Shown: positions 25,901-34,526 of the stretch, in pieces | Layout: every line of letters begins with the position of its first letter | Position numbering within the stretch: the stretch's first letter is position 1 | Origin: an uncultured Sphingomonadaceae bacterium | GTDB taxonomy: Bacteria > Pseudomonadota > Alphaproteobacteria > Sphingomonadales > Sphingomonadaceae | DNA: 64,000 nt | Assembly (NCBI GenBank): GCA_947488845.1 | Contig: CANLBM010000009.1 | Coordinates: 1 to 64,000, forward strand | Reading direction: 5' to 3' | Notes under the pieces: generated by a model | Seen by the model: only the letters and a program-made list of their open reading frames with translations | Database searches by the model: none | What the model was told of the DNA's origin: nothing | Program-made: the position numbers and the translations under genes

Positions 25901-28900
25901 GCGCTGTTGAGGTTGGCGGTTCCGAGCAGGCTGCCTGCGGCGTTTACGGTTATGGCGTCGCTGGTCGCGGTAACGGCGGCGAGATCAATATCGCCTTCGG
26001 TGCTCTGCAAAGCCAGTTGGTTGGCGGCGTCGAGCGTGGTTGCGATGCCGGTCGTGCCCATGACGATATCGCGACGGGTGGTGACCAATATGTCGTTGGC
26101 GGATACGGTGCCGCTTTCGACGATCGCCTGGATCACGTCATTGTTGCTCGCCTGACCGATGTAGACCAGATTATCTGCATTGAGCGTACCCAGACAGACA
26201 TTGCCCTCCAGACATTGTGCGCTCAGCAGGCCATTGTCGTCGGACTGGCCAATGGCAGTAATTGCGGCATTGGACGGTGCGTTATTGACGTCTGCGCTGA
26301 TCGAACTGGCGGTGATTGTGCCGCCGAGACCGTCGATGGCATTTGCCGTCATGACAACGGCGAAGCCGTTGGCGTCGAGATCGCCTGCTGCGACGATTGA
26401 GGCAATGGGCGTCAGCGGCGTGGTGCCAAGCGCCCCGATCGGCGTGCCGAACAGACCGGTGAAGTCACCCGCCTGCAGAATGAGATTGCCCGGGTTGGTG
26501 AATGTGAACAGAGCGCTCGGTGTCGTCGACGGATTAGCGCCCGCCGTCAGGCTGGCGCCGGATTCGATGATGATATCGTCGCCCGTCCGGACGGCCAGAC
26601 CATTGTCTGACACCGTGTTGCTGCCGGCCCGGAAATTGGCTGTGCCGCCTGCGCCTATGGCAATCAGGCCGGTCGAGGTGACGTCGCCGGTTATGGTGGC
26701 GTTGTAATTCGGATCAAAAATCGGGGAAGGCGTCCCGGTCGGGTCATAGCCGGCGTTGATCGTCAATTGTGGTGCCACGACGTAAGACAGCGATCCGACG
26801 GAGACCACGGCGGGAACTCCGGTGACCGCGGCATTGTTGACCGCAACATTCTGCAGGGCGGAAATGTCGACCGAGCCGACGCCAGCCAGATCGGCAACGG
26901 TGGCATTTTGCTCTGCGCGAACCGAAGCCGTGTCGCCGACATTGATCCGCGAACCGTCGGTGCTGATGAAATCGCCCTGGGCTGTCGCATCGAAAGTTCC
27001 GGCGACATCAAGGGAGTTCACCGGCGTCGTGTTGTTGCTGTGATTGATCAGTATATTCTGGTCGCTGATCAGAGCGGCACTGCCGCCGACGGTCATCTGC
27101 GCGTCGCCGTCAAGATCATATTCGATATTGCCGGCGACAATCACCGTCAGGTCGCCGAGAATCGATACAGCTCCGCTGTCGCCGGTCACGAAGAAGCCGC
27201 CCAGAGGGGCTGAAGCCGATCCGACCCCGGGGCCGATCCCGGTATCGAAGGCGATGGCGCTCAGGCTGCCCAGGGTTATCAATCCGGCGGGATCGGTCGA
27301 ACTGTCGGAGATTTCGATACGTCCGCCCGCGCCGGTGCCGACAATGAGTCCGCCGCCGCCCGTGCCGCTGGCATCGATGCTGACGTCGGCGAAGGTCACG
27401 ATACCGGGACTGCCTTCCTGGACTTCGATTGTCGCGGTGCCGCCGGTTCCGGTACCACCGTTGCCAGTGATGCCATTCGGGCTACCACCAGGGAAGTAGG
27501 TGCCACCGACACCGGCATTACCGCCAGTCCCGGTTACTGTGAAGTTGACATCCTGACCGGTGATGGTGCCGCCCTGTGCCAGAAATAAAGCGGTTCCGCC
27601 GGTGCCAGATCCACCATCACCGCCGTCACCGGGCGTAAATCCGTAAGAATCTCCGCCGTCACCACCCGCACCGCCGGTACCGGAGCTGGTAAAGTCAAAA
27701 GGTCCGGAGGTCAGGTTGATCGTACCGCCGGTTCGCGCAACCAGTTCTGATCGACCGCCTGTCGCATCTCCGCCGGTTCCGCCGCTACCGCCATTGCCGG
27801 AGAAACTGTCGTAACCGGCAAATCCCTGACCACCAAAGGCGTCAGATTGCATATCGGCAAAGCCAAGATCGATATTCCCGCCCGCGCCTGTGACCTGCAA
27901 ACGGGCTGTACCACCTGTGGCATTGCCTCCGTCGCCACTATCACCCGCATTAAAGGTCAGATTGCCGTATCTGCCTTCACCGCCATTGCCTCCGGTCGCA
28001 TTGGCCAAGATTGTCGGATCATCCAGATTTACGGTAACATTATTGATGTTGATTGCAGCCACGCCGCCATAGGCGCCGCCGCCATTGCCTCCGGTCAATC
28101 CGGAACCACCCTGTCCGCCTGTGGCGCTGGCGTTGGCAGCGACAACCCGTGGGTTCGGATCGTCCTGGCTAAGATCAATTGTGGCATTGCCGCCTCTGCC
28201 GATACCGCCATTCCCGCCGGGGCTGTCCGCATTGCCGCTGCCGCCGCCCGAATTGTTTCCGCCATCGCCGCCGGTGCCCAATGACTCGACATTGGCGGAT
28301 GCAAAAGTCAAGGTACCGGACGTGTCGCTTAGCATCGCATCGCCACCGGTTGCGTCTCCGCCTGATCCGGCTGGTCCGCCGATTACGGTGACGCCTGCAA
28401 CGGGATCAAACCTGTCATTGGTCGAACCGCCATCACCGCCCTGGGCGGAGGTACTGATCTGTAAAGTCTGCGTGTCAATGGTAGCGGTTCCTGCCATGTT
28501 GAATGTCGCTGTGCCACCCAGTCCGGCACCGCCGTTGCCACCGTCGCTGCCACTGCCGTAACCGCCTGCGGCATAAGCTCCATAGGGAGCAGATCCCGGG
28601 TTATTCGCTTCTGCGGACACGGTAAGTGTGTTGGTAACGGTGAGATTGCCGGATATCGCGTTGAACGTGGCATTGCCGCCGATGCCGCGACCGCCACTGC
28701 CTCCAGCGGTTCCGCTGGTGATATCTCCATTGGCGCCATCGCCGCCAAAGGCGTTTGCGCTGATCGTCAAGTTGGTGACGGTTGCATTGCCACCATTGAG
28801 ATTGAACGTCACGTCGCCGCCCTGACCATCGCCACCGTCACCCGCGGACACGCCGCCTGCCATAGCAGCGTTTACCACGGTAAGGTCCATCGGTGCAGCA

Positions 28901-31785
28901 AGGGCGGCAGCAAATGGTGCCACAGAAAGGGCGGGCGGCAAGGTCACTTCGGATCCGCCCTGACCACCGGCACCACCCGCGCTGACTTCGATATCGGCTG
29001 CGGAGAATGTACCACCGAGAAGGTCAAAGGAAATGCTGCCACCAACACCGGACCCGCCATTTCCTTCAAACGGCCCGGAAAATTCCGGACCGGAAAGAAT
29101 CGATCCGTCGGAATTGAAATCAATGTCGGTAAAAATCATCCGGCTGCTGATCGGTGACGTGCCTTCCAGCAAGATTGTGGTTGAACCACCCTGGGCATTG
29201 GTTGGTATCAGAGTTGAAGGAGCATTTGCGCCCGCCTGTGCACTGGCGTTTACTGAGAAACGCCCGGAGAGCGTGATGAAACCATCATTCGCGTGAACCA
29301 GAATGTTTCCGCCGGCCGCATTGACGCCGTTCGTGCCTGTGGAGTCGGAATAGCTATAGAAATCGACATCGCCACCGGCAATTCGTCCGCCATTTTGGGC
29401 AACAAAATCGATATCGCCGGCGGTCAGAAGCGAACCCAATTCGGTTACGGAAAATCCGATTGAGCTGCTGGTATCGACAGTAAGGCTGCCAAAGCTGATT
29501 TCGCCGTTATCGGCACTTATCGAGACCGATCCGGAGGTGAGGACGCTGCCCGCAAGACCGTCGGAAGCCTCGGTCTGGATTGCAATTCCGTTGGTCACAG
29601 TCAGACCCGAACTCGGGCCGGTATCGACAACGTTGATCGTCACCGCATCTACCGCAGGATCACTCGTAATATTGCCAAATGTCTCGGTGTCGACAACCAG
29701 GTTGTTGGTTATCAAAACATTGGTGCCGGAATTGCTGATGGCAAGATTGACCCTGCCGCGGCTCAGGTTTCCGGCGATGCTATTGCCACCGGCATCAAAT
29801 GATTCTCCACCGTTTGCAGAGCTGGATATCCCGACGCTTCCGAAATTGTGGGTACCGCCCGAAATGGCCAGATCAACGGCGCCCGCAGCGGCAATGTTGT
29901 TCTGGACTACCGAGCTGTCCGAACCGCCGGTACGTTCAGCATCGGCAGTTATCTGGAGGGTGCCAGCGACCGTCATCTGGCCGCCGGACAGATTCAATCC
30001 GACATCGCCTGCAATGCTGTCACTACCCAGCAGGCCGGGTCCGTTTCCGGCGATCTTGTTGAGCCCTGTGTAGATGGCTGTGGCGTTCAAAATAACATTG
30101 CCGCCAAATTGCGCGGTGCCGCTATCCATGTTGAAATTTATATCGCCCGCTTGCGCGAAGCCGTTCTGAATCTCGCCTTTGCCACCTTGTGCGCTGGTCA
30201 AAAATGTCGTGTTGCCGCCTATGTCCAGCGCGCCGCCATTGGTGATGTTGATGGTGACATTGCCAGCAGTGGCATCCTGACCAATTCCGGTGCCGCCATT
30301 GTCACGGACCGAAAAGAAATCGTCTGCACCGATGCCGCGGCTGTCGATGTTCAAGTTGCCAGCAATGCCAAGGCCGGTATTGACCGGCGTGGCAAAGCCG
30401 GTGCGGTCAATATTCAGGTTGATATTGCCGCCGGTGGCGCCGGTACCGGCTGTCAGATTGACATCGCCATTGACGAATATCTGGCCGCCGCCCGATGTGT
30501 TGAGATTGATCTCGTTCCCCGCGGTCAGGTTCAAATCCTGCGTACCAACTGCGTTGGAAATGACAATTGAATCGGCATCCGATAACGCCGAAAGGGTGAT
30601 GTCATCGGCTGAGAATAGTTCGAGGGTTGAATCAAATACGACCCCACCGGCACCGCCGATCTCGACATTGGCGGCTGCGGTTGATGTTATATTCTTTTCA
30701 ACAGAATTTGTCGGTGCGGTTGCCGTGCCGCCGACGGTAACATTGCCTCCGGCGCTGAGCACAATATTGCCGTTAACGACAGATGCGGTGGCGGCTTGTT
30801 CATAACCTATGGCGCCGCCCACGAGCATGGTTACCGCCGTGTTTTTGGGTACAGCGACCATGTAAATAGCCTGCGCGTCGGCATCGGTCACCTGGTTCAT
30901 CCCGTTGAGTATCGGGGTTGATGAGGGTCCGGTTGTCGTTCCGCTATGGACTATGCCGTTGGCATCGGACGTTCCGACGCCAATCAAAATGTCGAACAGT
31001 CCGTTGTTGATGGTCAGGTCAGCCTGTTCGGCAGCGACATAGGCAACCGAACCGTCGACGTTCACAGTGCCGCCCTGAACGACGCGCGGCGCGACCATGG
31101 CAACATAGCTGCTGCCGTTGTTGGGCGCGTTGATCGTGGCGCCATTTTCGATGATCACCGAAGACGTGCTGCCGGCCTCGCCGCTGAAACTCATCGTGCT
31201 GTCGATAGTATCTATATTGTTGGTGGTGAGCAGCAGGCCGCCGACATCAAATGTGGAACCGGCTCCGACGACGATCCCGCCGGGACTGTAAAACCAGATA
31301 TTGCCGCCTATCGCTCCATCAACTGCACCCAGCCGGCTTGAAACATCTCCAGAGAAGGCAATGCCGCGGGGATCGCCCGATGTAGTGGTGCCAGTCGGCA
31401 ATATCCGGTTGAGGATCGTATAGCCCGAAACCGGCCCGACAAATGTCATGGCCGTGCCTGCGGGCAAGATGTTGATCAGGTTGTCGCTGTTCGCTGTATC
31501 ATAAGGTGTCCAGTTGATGATATTTTGCGCCGCAGAGATGGTGAAAACGTCAGAATTGGCACCTCTCGACACTTGAGTGACTGCTGTCACGGTATCGATA
31601 GAAGCCTGAAACGAACTGTTGGCGTCAATTCTTGCGCCAATGGCCTGTGGCTGTGCGAGAACCGGTTGCGGAGCCGAGACCAATAAAAACGCCGCTGTGG
31701 CTGCTGAACTGCTGGTCAGCCAGCGCATTTTGCTGGATCGTCTTGCTCCGAGTGTTTCGTGCATTTCCTGCTTCCTGCTGGTCAT
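22972..31785 (-). CDS. Giant filamentous-haemagglutinin-type adhesin (TpsA)
   Basis: Secreted adhesin of 2937 residues. An extended signal peptide (about 1-44, ending VLA-QPQ) precedes a TPS secretion domain (about 45-330) with GGNIWFYSPGGIVVGAGSTF and VGGLLLTTNNID, the equivalent of the NPNGI region of FhaB-type proteins. The passenger is a long beta-helix of Thr/Asn/Gly-rich repeats. A glycine-rich block (bases about 27330-29070) repeats GGDGGxGxGGxAT. The C-terminus has a PTPTPTPEPRP linker and an acidic tail with two cysteines (about 2914 and 2922). It should be exported unfolded through the TpsB encoded 46 bases upstream. It is the last gene of a five-gene operon. Function: surface attachment or aggregation, inferred. 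Confidence 0.92.
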   Translation of the reverse strand: MTSRKQEMHETLGARRSSKMRWLTSSSAATAAFLLVSAPQPVLAQPQAIGARIDANSSFQASIDTVTAVTQVSRGANSDVFTISAAQNIINWTPYDTANSDNLINILPAGTAMTFVGPVSGYTILNRILPTGTTTSGDPRGIAFSGDVSSRLGAVDGAIGGNIWFYSPGGIVVGAGSTFDVGGLLLTTNNIDTIDSTMSFSGEAGSTSSVIIENGATINAPNNGSSYVAMVAPRVVQGGTVNVDGSVAYVAAEQADLTINNGLFDILIGVGTSDANGIVHSGTTTGPSSTPILNGMNQVTDADAQAIYMVAVPKNTAVTMLVGGAIGYEQAATASVVNGNIVLSAGGNVTVGGTATAPTNSVEKNITSTAAANVEIGGAGGVVFDSTLELFSADDITLSALSDADSIVISNAVGTQDLNLTAGNEINLNTSGGGQIFVNGDVNLTAGTGATGGNINLNIDRTGFATPVNTGLGIAGNLNIDSRGIGADDFFSVRDNGGTGIGQDATAGNVTINITNGGALDIGGNTTFLTSAQGGKGEIQNGFAQAGDINFNMDSGTAQFGGNVILNATAIYTGLNKIAGNGPGLLGSDSIAGDVGLNLSGGQMTVAGTLQITADAERTGGSDSSVVQNNIAAAGAVDLAISGGTHNFGSVGISSSANGGESFDAGGNSIAGNLSRGRVNLAISNSGTNVLITNNLVVDTETFGNITSDPAVDAVTINVVDTGPSSGLTVTNGIAIQTEASDGLAGSVLTSGSVSISADNGEISFGSLTVDTSSSIGFSVTELGSLLTAGDIDFVAQNGGRIAGGDVDFYSYSDSTGTNGVNAAGGNILVHANDGFITLSGRFSVNASAQAGANAPSTLIPTNAQGGSTTILLEGTSPISSRMIFTDIDFNSDGSILSGPEFSGPFEGNGGSGVGGSISFDLLGGTFSAADIEVSAGGAGGQGGSEVTLPPALSVAPFAAALAAPMDLTVVNAAMAGGVSAGDGGDGQGGDVTFNLNGGNATVTNLTISANAFGGDGANGDITSGTAGGSGGRGIGGNATFNAISGNLTVTNTLTVSAEANNPGSAPYGAYAAGGYGSGSDGGNGGAGLGGTATFNMAGTATIDTQTLQISTSAQGGDGGSTNDRFDPVAGVTVIGGPAGSGGDATGGDAMLSDTSGTLTFASANVESLGTGGDGGNNSGGGSGNADSPGGNGGIGRGGNATIDLSQDDPNPRVVAANASATGGQGGSGLTGGNGGGAYGGVAAININNVTVNLDDPTILANATGGNGGEGRYGNLTFNAGDSGDGGNATGGTARLQVTGAGGNIDLGFADMQSDAFGGQGFAGYDSFSGNGGSGGTGGDATGGRSELVARTGGTINLTSGPFDFTSSGTGGAGGDGGDSYGFTPGDGGDGGSGTGGTALFLAQGGTITGQDVNFTVTGTGGNAGVGGTYFPGGSPNGITGNGGTGTGGTATIEVQEGSPGIVTFADVSIDASGTGGGGLIVGTGAGGRIEISDSSTDPAGLITLGSLSAIAFDTGIGPGVGSASAPLGGFFVTGDSGAVSILGDLTVIVAGNIEYDLDGDAQMTVGGSAALISDQNILINHSNNTTPVNSLDVAGTFDATAQGDFISTDGSRINVGDTASVRAEQNATVADLAGVGSVDISALQNVAVNNAAVTGVPAVVSVGSLSYVVAPQLTINAGYDPTGTPSPIFDPNYNATITGDVTSTGLIAIGAGGTANFRAGSNTVSDNGLAVRTGDDIIIESGASLTAGANPSTTPSALFTFTNPGNLILQAGDFTGLFGTPIGALGTTPLTPIASIVAAGDLDANGFAVVMTANAIDGLGGTITASSISADVNNAPSNAAITAIGQSDDNGLLSAQCLEGNVCLGTLNADNLVYIGQASNNDVIQAIVESGTVSANDILVTTRRDIVMGTTGIATTLDAANQLALQSTEGDIDLAAVTATSDAITVNAAGSLLGTANLNSANDIGITVGADINAASIVTDGQLTTVAQVGAPLEASYTVPGSIIVGTLSQGADIDIDISAGGDISFDQINLPANRAITLTAATGDAFLGSNSSATSVSVLGNNVGFNDLQSSGNITLNATTGDLTGTGPGDLTVGGGINLEAANIIDIANATTTGLGQSINLSANNIAAATLTTNSGDILVSAAQDIALGSAATSAGTPTAGSIGLLAGNNITSTGSLDAGEDVAIRALGDVALTTVSAGDDMSVDADGAISLTSATTSGTGIDLFALAFNTANAGQAGSIAFAAETLTGSNIQLDSGSDVTATGTLNADNDINIVATGTPTVANAISGNDTNITGASVTLNNGSIGGNLTLNAVAGDVDGNGAVTVGGSIDLDATGNVGFGTLDAQGGTFTVDAGGNIDFTSAASSTGTSLNAGGDIIGDDMTSDGDIAIDGGGDAVLGTINSATNVSARLLGSFTASDVNADTAGQGEVDISADNGIELANVSGNDIFLTAATGLVNVTNNVAVTNAIIASGEAVSIVTQQDMTVSAEATNGNVDLTSAAGLAILDAQASGNISMSAADDVRINGLVSADNQLLITAGSLIDIQAATVGGTIRTVSADMNIGSTGALGQSALTSDIRISSDGTTQMMLGDGTDLTGTFSLDNDEFSRIQSGGDLSIFAAETGLAGFDLTIQDLSASAFSDGNFGENGSLNISAVQSIRVTGNLSVQGGLDSNLNLAAGDDLFVNAATGTVAMGNDSSLSGNLSLTARNIYAVTDQAFDDIQGMSTAEIDARLAQNDGNVRDNGFIVAEAISVTLLASQFYVQNTGSGTDFDARRGFVAGAGGLSINSGPSGITPIVINGTVNGTTGIPAIPATTITGAGFNAVSTINGCIIADPGSCAPVAPTPTPTPEPRPIPVQDVIDEEVTPEEYAADPFATNLIELKETGDMADDPLIDEPVTGAGNDDLWVNGLDCELDDNGKCAIDEDEDEEQLEPAE

Positions 31786-31831
31786 GATCCGGTCCCCGAT
31801 TGAAACATCTTCTGGTCAAAAATTACGGTCA

Positions 31832-33625
31832 TCATCTGCGCCTCCACGGAGCCAGCTGGATGCTCAACGTCAGCAAGGCCCGAGCGCTGTCGCGGCGGGT
31901 CTGGAAAACGGCGCGTTTCAGCGGAACGACGGCTGTCATGTCGAGACTGGCCTGCTGGCCAATCGTCATGCGGAAGCCGCCGCCGGCGGAATAGAGCTTT
32001 TGTGGATCGCCGGGAATATTCTTGTTCCACACGCCCATCAGATCGAAAAACAGATAAGGCTGAACCGCGATGCCTTCTGGTGAATCGGGCAACAGGGAGC
32101 CGTAGCTGACCTCGGTCTGCAACCCATAGCCGCTGTCGCCGATGATCGATCCGGGATCATAGCCCCGGCCCGTGGTGTAATTGCCCCCGGACATTTCTTC
32201 ATAGGAGAATAACGCATCCGGTGAATATTGCAGGCGCGGCTTCAGCGTGAAAGCCAGCAGCGGGGTCGGCCGAAAGTCGATCTTGGCCTGGCCCCGGACG
32301 ACAAAGGCGGTCGGATCGCCGTCGGCGCGGGTCGGAAAGACCGTCTGGCCGATGCAGTTGACGAACGCCGGGCCGCAGCCCTCGCTGGCGCCCAATATGT
32401 CGAGCCCCTGACGGATTTCGAGCGAACCGCCCATGCCCCATTTGGGTTCATATGCGGAATATCCGCCGCGGCCCGAAATACTGCCTTGCTCGATCTGGTT
32501 GAAGTCGAGCCGGGCATAAGCGATGCTCAGCCTGTCTTCGTTGGTGCGAACGCCCAGCACATCGGTGCGCTGATTGACAAAATCGAGGCCCACGGTTCCG
32601 AATATATTGCGGGACTGTTTCCTGACGAACGGATAAGCGGCATAGGGGCCGGCGACCATGGTCTCGGAATCGACAATCAAGCCGCCGGGAAGTTCCGGTC
32701 TGGTCCACGCATAGGTGAAATTGCCGCCCAGTTTCAGCCCTTCGCCGCCGACGCGGAATTCGTGGCTGGCCTGCAGGACCTGTTGCTCCTTGAAGTCCGA
32801 CGTCGAATAGCCGCTGATGATTGTTTCATCGCCCATCCCGGTGAGCCCGTTGAACCGGACCCTCGCCAGTCCGCCAAAACGCCCGACCGCCTCGGACCCG
32901 AAGTTCTGGATATTGACGTCGGCATAGACCGGAGTGCGGATAACGTTGAATTCGCCGACCACTTCGCCGGGCTGGCCACCGGATTCAGCCGATACCGGAC
33001 GCAGCGAAAGCCGTACATCGAGGCCGGGAATGTCACGCGCGAGCAACAGATAGCGATCTGCGGTATTGATGTTGAAAACCGGCTGCGCGGCAAGCTTTTC
33101 GATATATTTCTGCAACAGGCGTTCGGAAGGTCCGGCATCGCCGCGGACCTGGACAGAGGTCATGCGTGCCATCAGCACATCGAAACGGACATTGCCCTGA
33201 TCAATGGTTTGCGGCGGGACCTGCACGGCCGCCAGATAGCCTTCGCTGCGCAAAATCGTCGCTGCCCGGTCACGGATGTCGCAGACCACCGATACCTGAA
33301 CGTCCTGACCGACATAGTCTGCGTAGGAAGACGCCAGCGAACCGGGATCGACCGAAATCAGTCCGGTAAAATCAACCGACTTCAGGGTGAAGCGGACATC
33401 GGAAAATTCCGGTCCGGCGAGCGGGCAGGCGGACCGCTCGACATCACCGTCTACGGACAGCGTCTGGGACTGGCCCTTGAGCGCTTTGTCCACGACCCCG
33501 CGCTGGATCTCTTCTCTGGTCGGTCCCGGAACAGACGATTGGCTCCAGGCAGGCAGGCTTGTTGTCAATATGGCGATCCCTGCCGCCATAGTGGTTGTTC
33601 GAATCGTGGTGCGCGCGCGCGACAT
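31832..33625 (-). CDS. TpsB outer-membrane transporter (ShlB/FhaC/HecB family)
   Basis: Two-partner secretion translocator of 597 residues, partner of the adjacent TpsA. Signal peptide about 1-29 (MAAGIAILTTSLPAWS), then two POTRA domains (about 60-205; FTLKSVDFTGLISVDPGSLA, FDVLMARMTSVQVRGDAG), then a 16-strand barrel. The Omp85-superfamily loop-6 motif appears as TTGRGYDPGS (VRGY equivalent). A periplasmic N-terminal helix is not obvious. ATG 33625 is preferred over 33652 because GGGGA lies five bases before it. It receives unfolded TpsA in the periplasm and threads it across the outer membrane without ATP. Confidence 0.93.
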   Translation of the reverse strand: MSRARTTIRTTTMAAGIAILTTSLPAWSQSSVPGPTREEIQRGVVDKALKGQSQTLSVDGDVERSACPLAGPEFSDVRFTLKSVDFTGLISVDPGSLASSYADYVGQDVQVSVVCDIRDRAATILRSEGYLAAVQVPPQTIDQGNVRFDVLMARMTSVQVRGDAGPSERLLQKYIEKLAAQPVFNINTADRYLLLARDIPGLDVRLSLRPVSAESGGQPGEVVGEFNVIRTPVYADVNIQNFGSEAVGRFGGLARVRFNGLTGMGDETIISGYSTSDFKEQQVLQASHEFRVGGEGLKLGGNFTYAWTRPELPGGLIVDSETMVAGPYAAYPFVRKQSRNIFGTVGLDFVNQRTDVLGVRTNEDRLSIAYARLDFNQIEQGSISGRGGYSAYEPKWGMGGSLEIRQGLDILGASEGCGPAFVNCIGQTVFPTRADGDPTAFVVRGQAKIDFRPTPLLAFTLKPRLQYSPDALFSYEEMSGGNYTTGRGYDPGSIIGDSGYGLQTEVSYGSLLPDSPEGIAVQPYLFFDLMGVWNKNIPGDPQKLYSAGGGFRMTIGQQASLDMTAVVPLKRAVFQTRRDSARALLTLSIQLAPWRRR

Positions 33626-33725
33626 ATTAATCCCCGTTTTTCGATGATCCATGTGCGACCCACAACCATCTTATCCCCATTCTGCCGTCTGGCCCTCACG
33701 CCGGACGGCAGAATCCATTCATAGG

Positions 33726-34526
33726 CTAACCCTGATCTGCCGGTTCCCCGTTGTTCAGCTCAAGTGTTTCAACCAGCAGATCCAGTTGGCCGCTACACCC
33801 GTTTTCGATCAACATGGATGCCGTATCATCAAGGTCTGCCGGTTGTTTCTGCAACACAACGAAGTTCACTTCGACCGATTGCGGCACGTTTGAACCGAGC
33901 AGGCGATAGCTTGCGCCATCGGTGACCGGCAGAACATCCTTCGGCCAGGCTTTCAACGGATTGCCTTTCCGCCATGCGATTTCCGTGACATTTCCGTCCT
34001 TCGGCTCGACAATCGATGCCGTGGCCGAACCTGTGTAATCAGGCCGCCAGACAACCAGTGCATCCGGATCGGCGACACAGAATTTGCCGCCCTTGGTCAC
34101 GTCAAGATACCAGAGGTTCGGATTGTTTGGTGTTTCGACCACATCGCTACCCGCGGCGCGAACCGCTCCGGTCCTCGCCCGGCTGCTGCCGCGATTGCTG
34201 ATGAAGCTCGACAGCCGGCGCGATGCGCTTGATGCCGATCCTGCGCCTTGCGCAAGGGAATAGGTTCCCGGACCTTTGAAAACGCGCGTTCCCGACTTGG
34301 TCAATATGGTCACCTGGTCTTGAGCCTTCAGCGAAACCTTTGCGTCATTGGCCATTTTCTTGCCGGCAGGATAGCTGCTGGCCGACGGTCCGGTCGAACG
34401 GACAACCATATTCTGTGCCATCGCAACGCCGCCAGCGCCGATCAGCAGAAGCCAACCGAGAGCCGCTTTCGCAAGAAGGGGAAGGGCTCCGCCGGATCTT
34501 GCCGGATTAATCTTATCCAAGTGCAT
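33726..34526 (-). CDS. Hypothetical exported protein of the TPS operon (FecR-like segment)
   Basis: Exported protein of 266 residues, function unknown. A basic start and hydrophobic segment (about 11-37, ALGWLLLIGAGGVAMA) form a signal peptide. A FecR-like strand cluster follows (AKVSLKAQDQVTILTKSGTR, FKGPGTYSLAQG), then a Ser/Arg-rich linker and a beta-rich domain (WYLDVTKGGKFCVADPDALV). Two cysteines could pair (KFCVAD and NGCSGQ). GGAG six bases before the ATG at 34526 fixes the start; the first 14 bases overlap the end of the cyclase gene. Position between cyclase and TpsB suggests a periplasmic adaptor or regulator of adhesin export. This is inference. Confidence 0.7.
   Translation of the reverse strand: MHLDKINPARSGGALPLLAKAALGWLLLIGAGGVAMAQNMVVRSTGPSASSYPAGKKMANDAKVSLKAQDQVTILTKSGTRVFKGPGTYSLAQGAGSASSASRRLSSFISNRGSSRARTGAVRAAGSDVVETPNNPNLWYLDVTKGGKFCVADPDALVVWRPDYTGSATASIVEPKDGNVTEIAWRKGNPLKAWPKDVLPVTDGASYRLLGSNVPQSVEVNFVVLQKQPADLDDTASMLIENGCSGQLDLLVETLELNNGEPADQG

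Noticed and set aside
33726..34526. A true FecR anti-sigma regulator
   Set aside because: Only a short FecR-like strand region is seen, there is a signal peptide rather than a transmembrane anti-sigma layout, and no FecI sigma factor is near.
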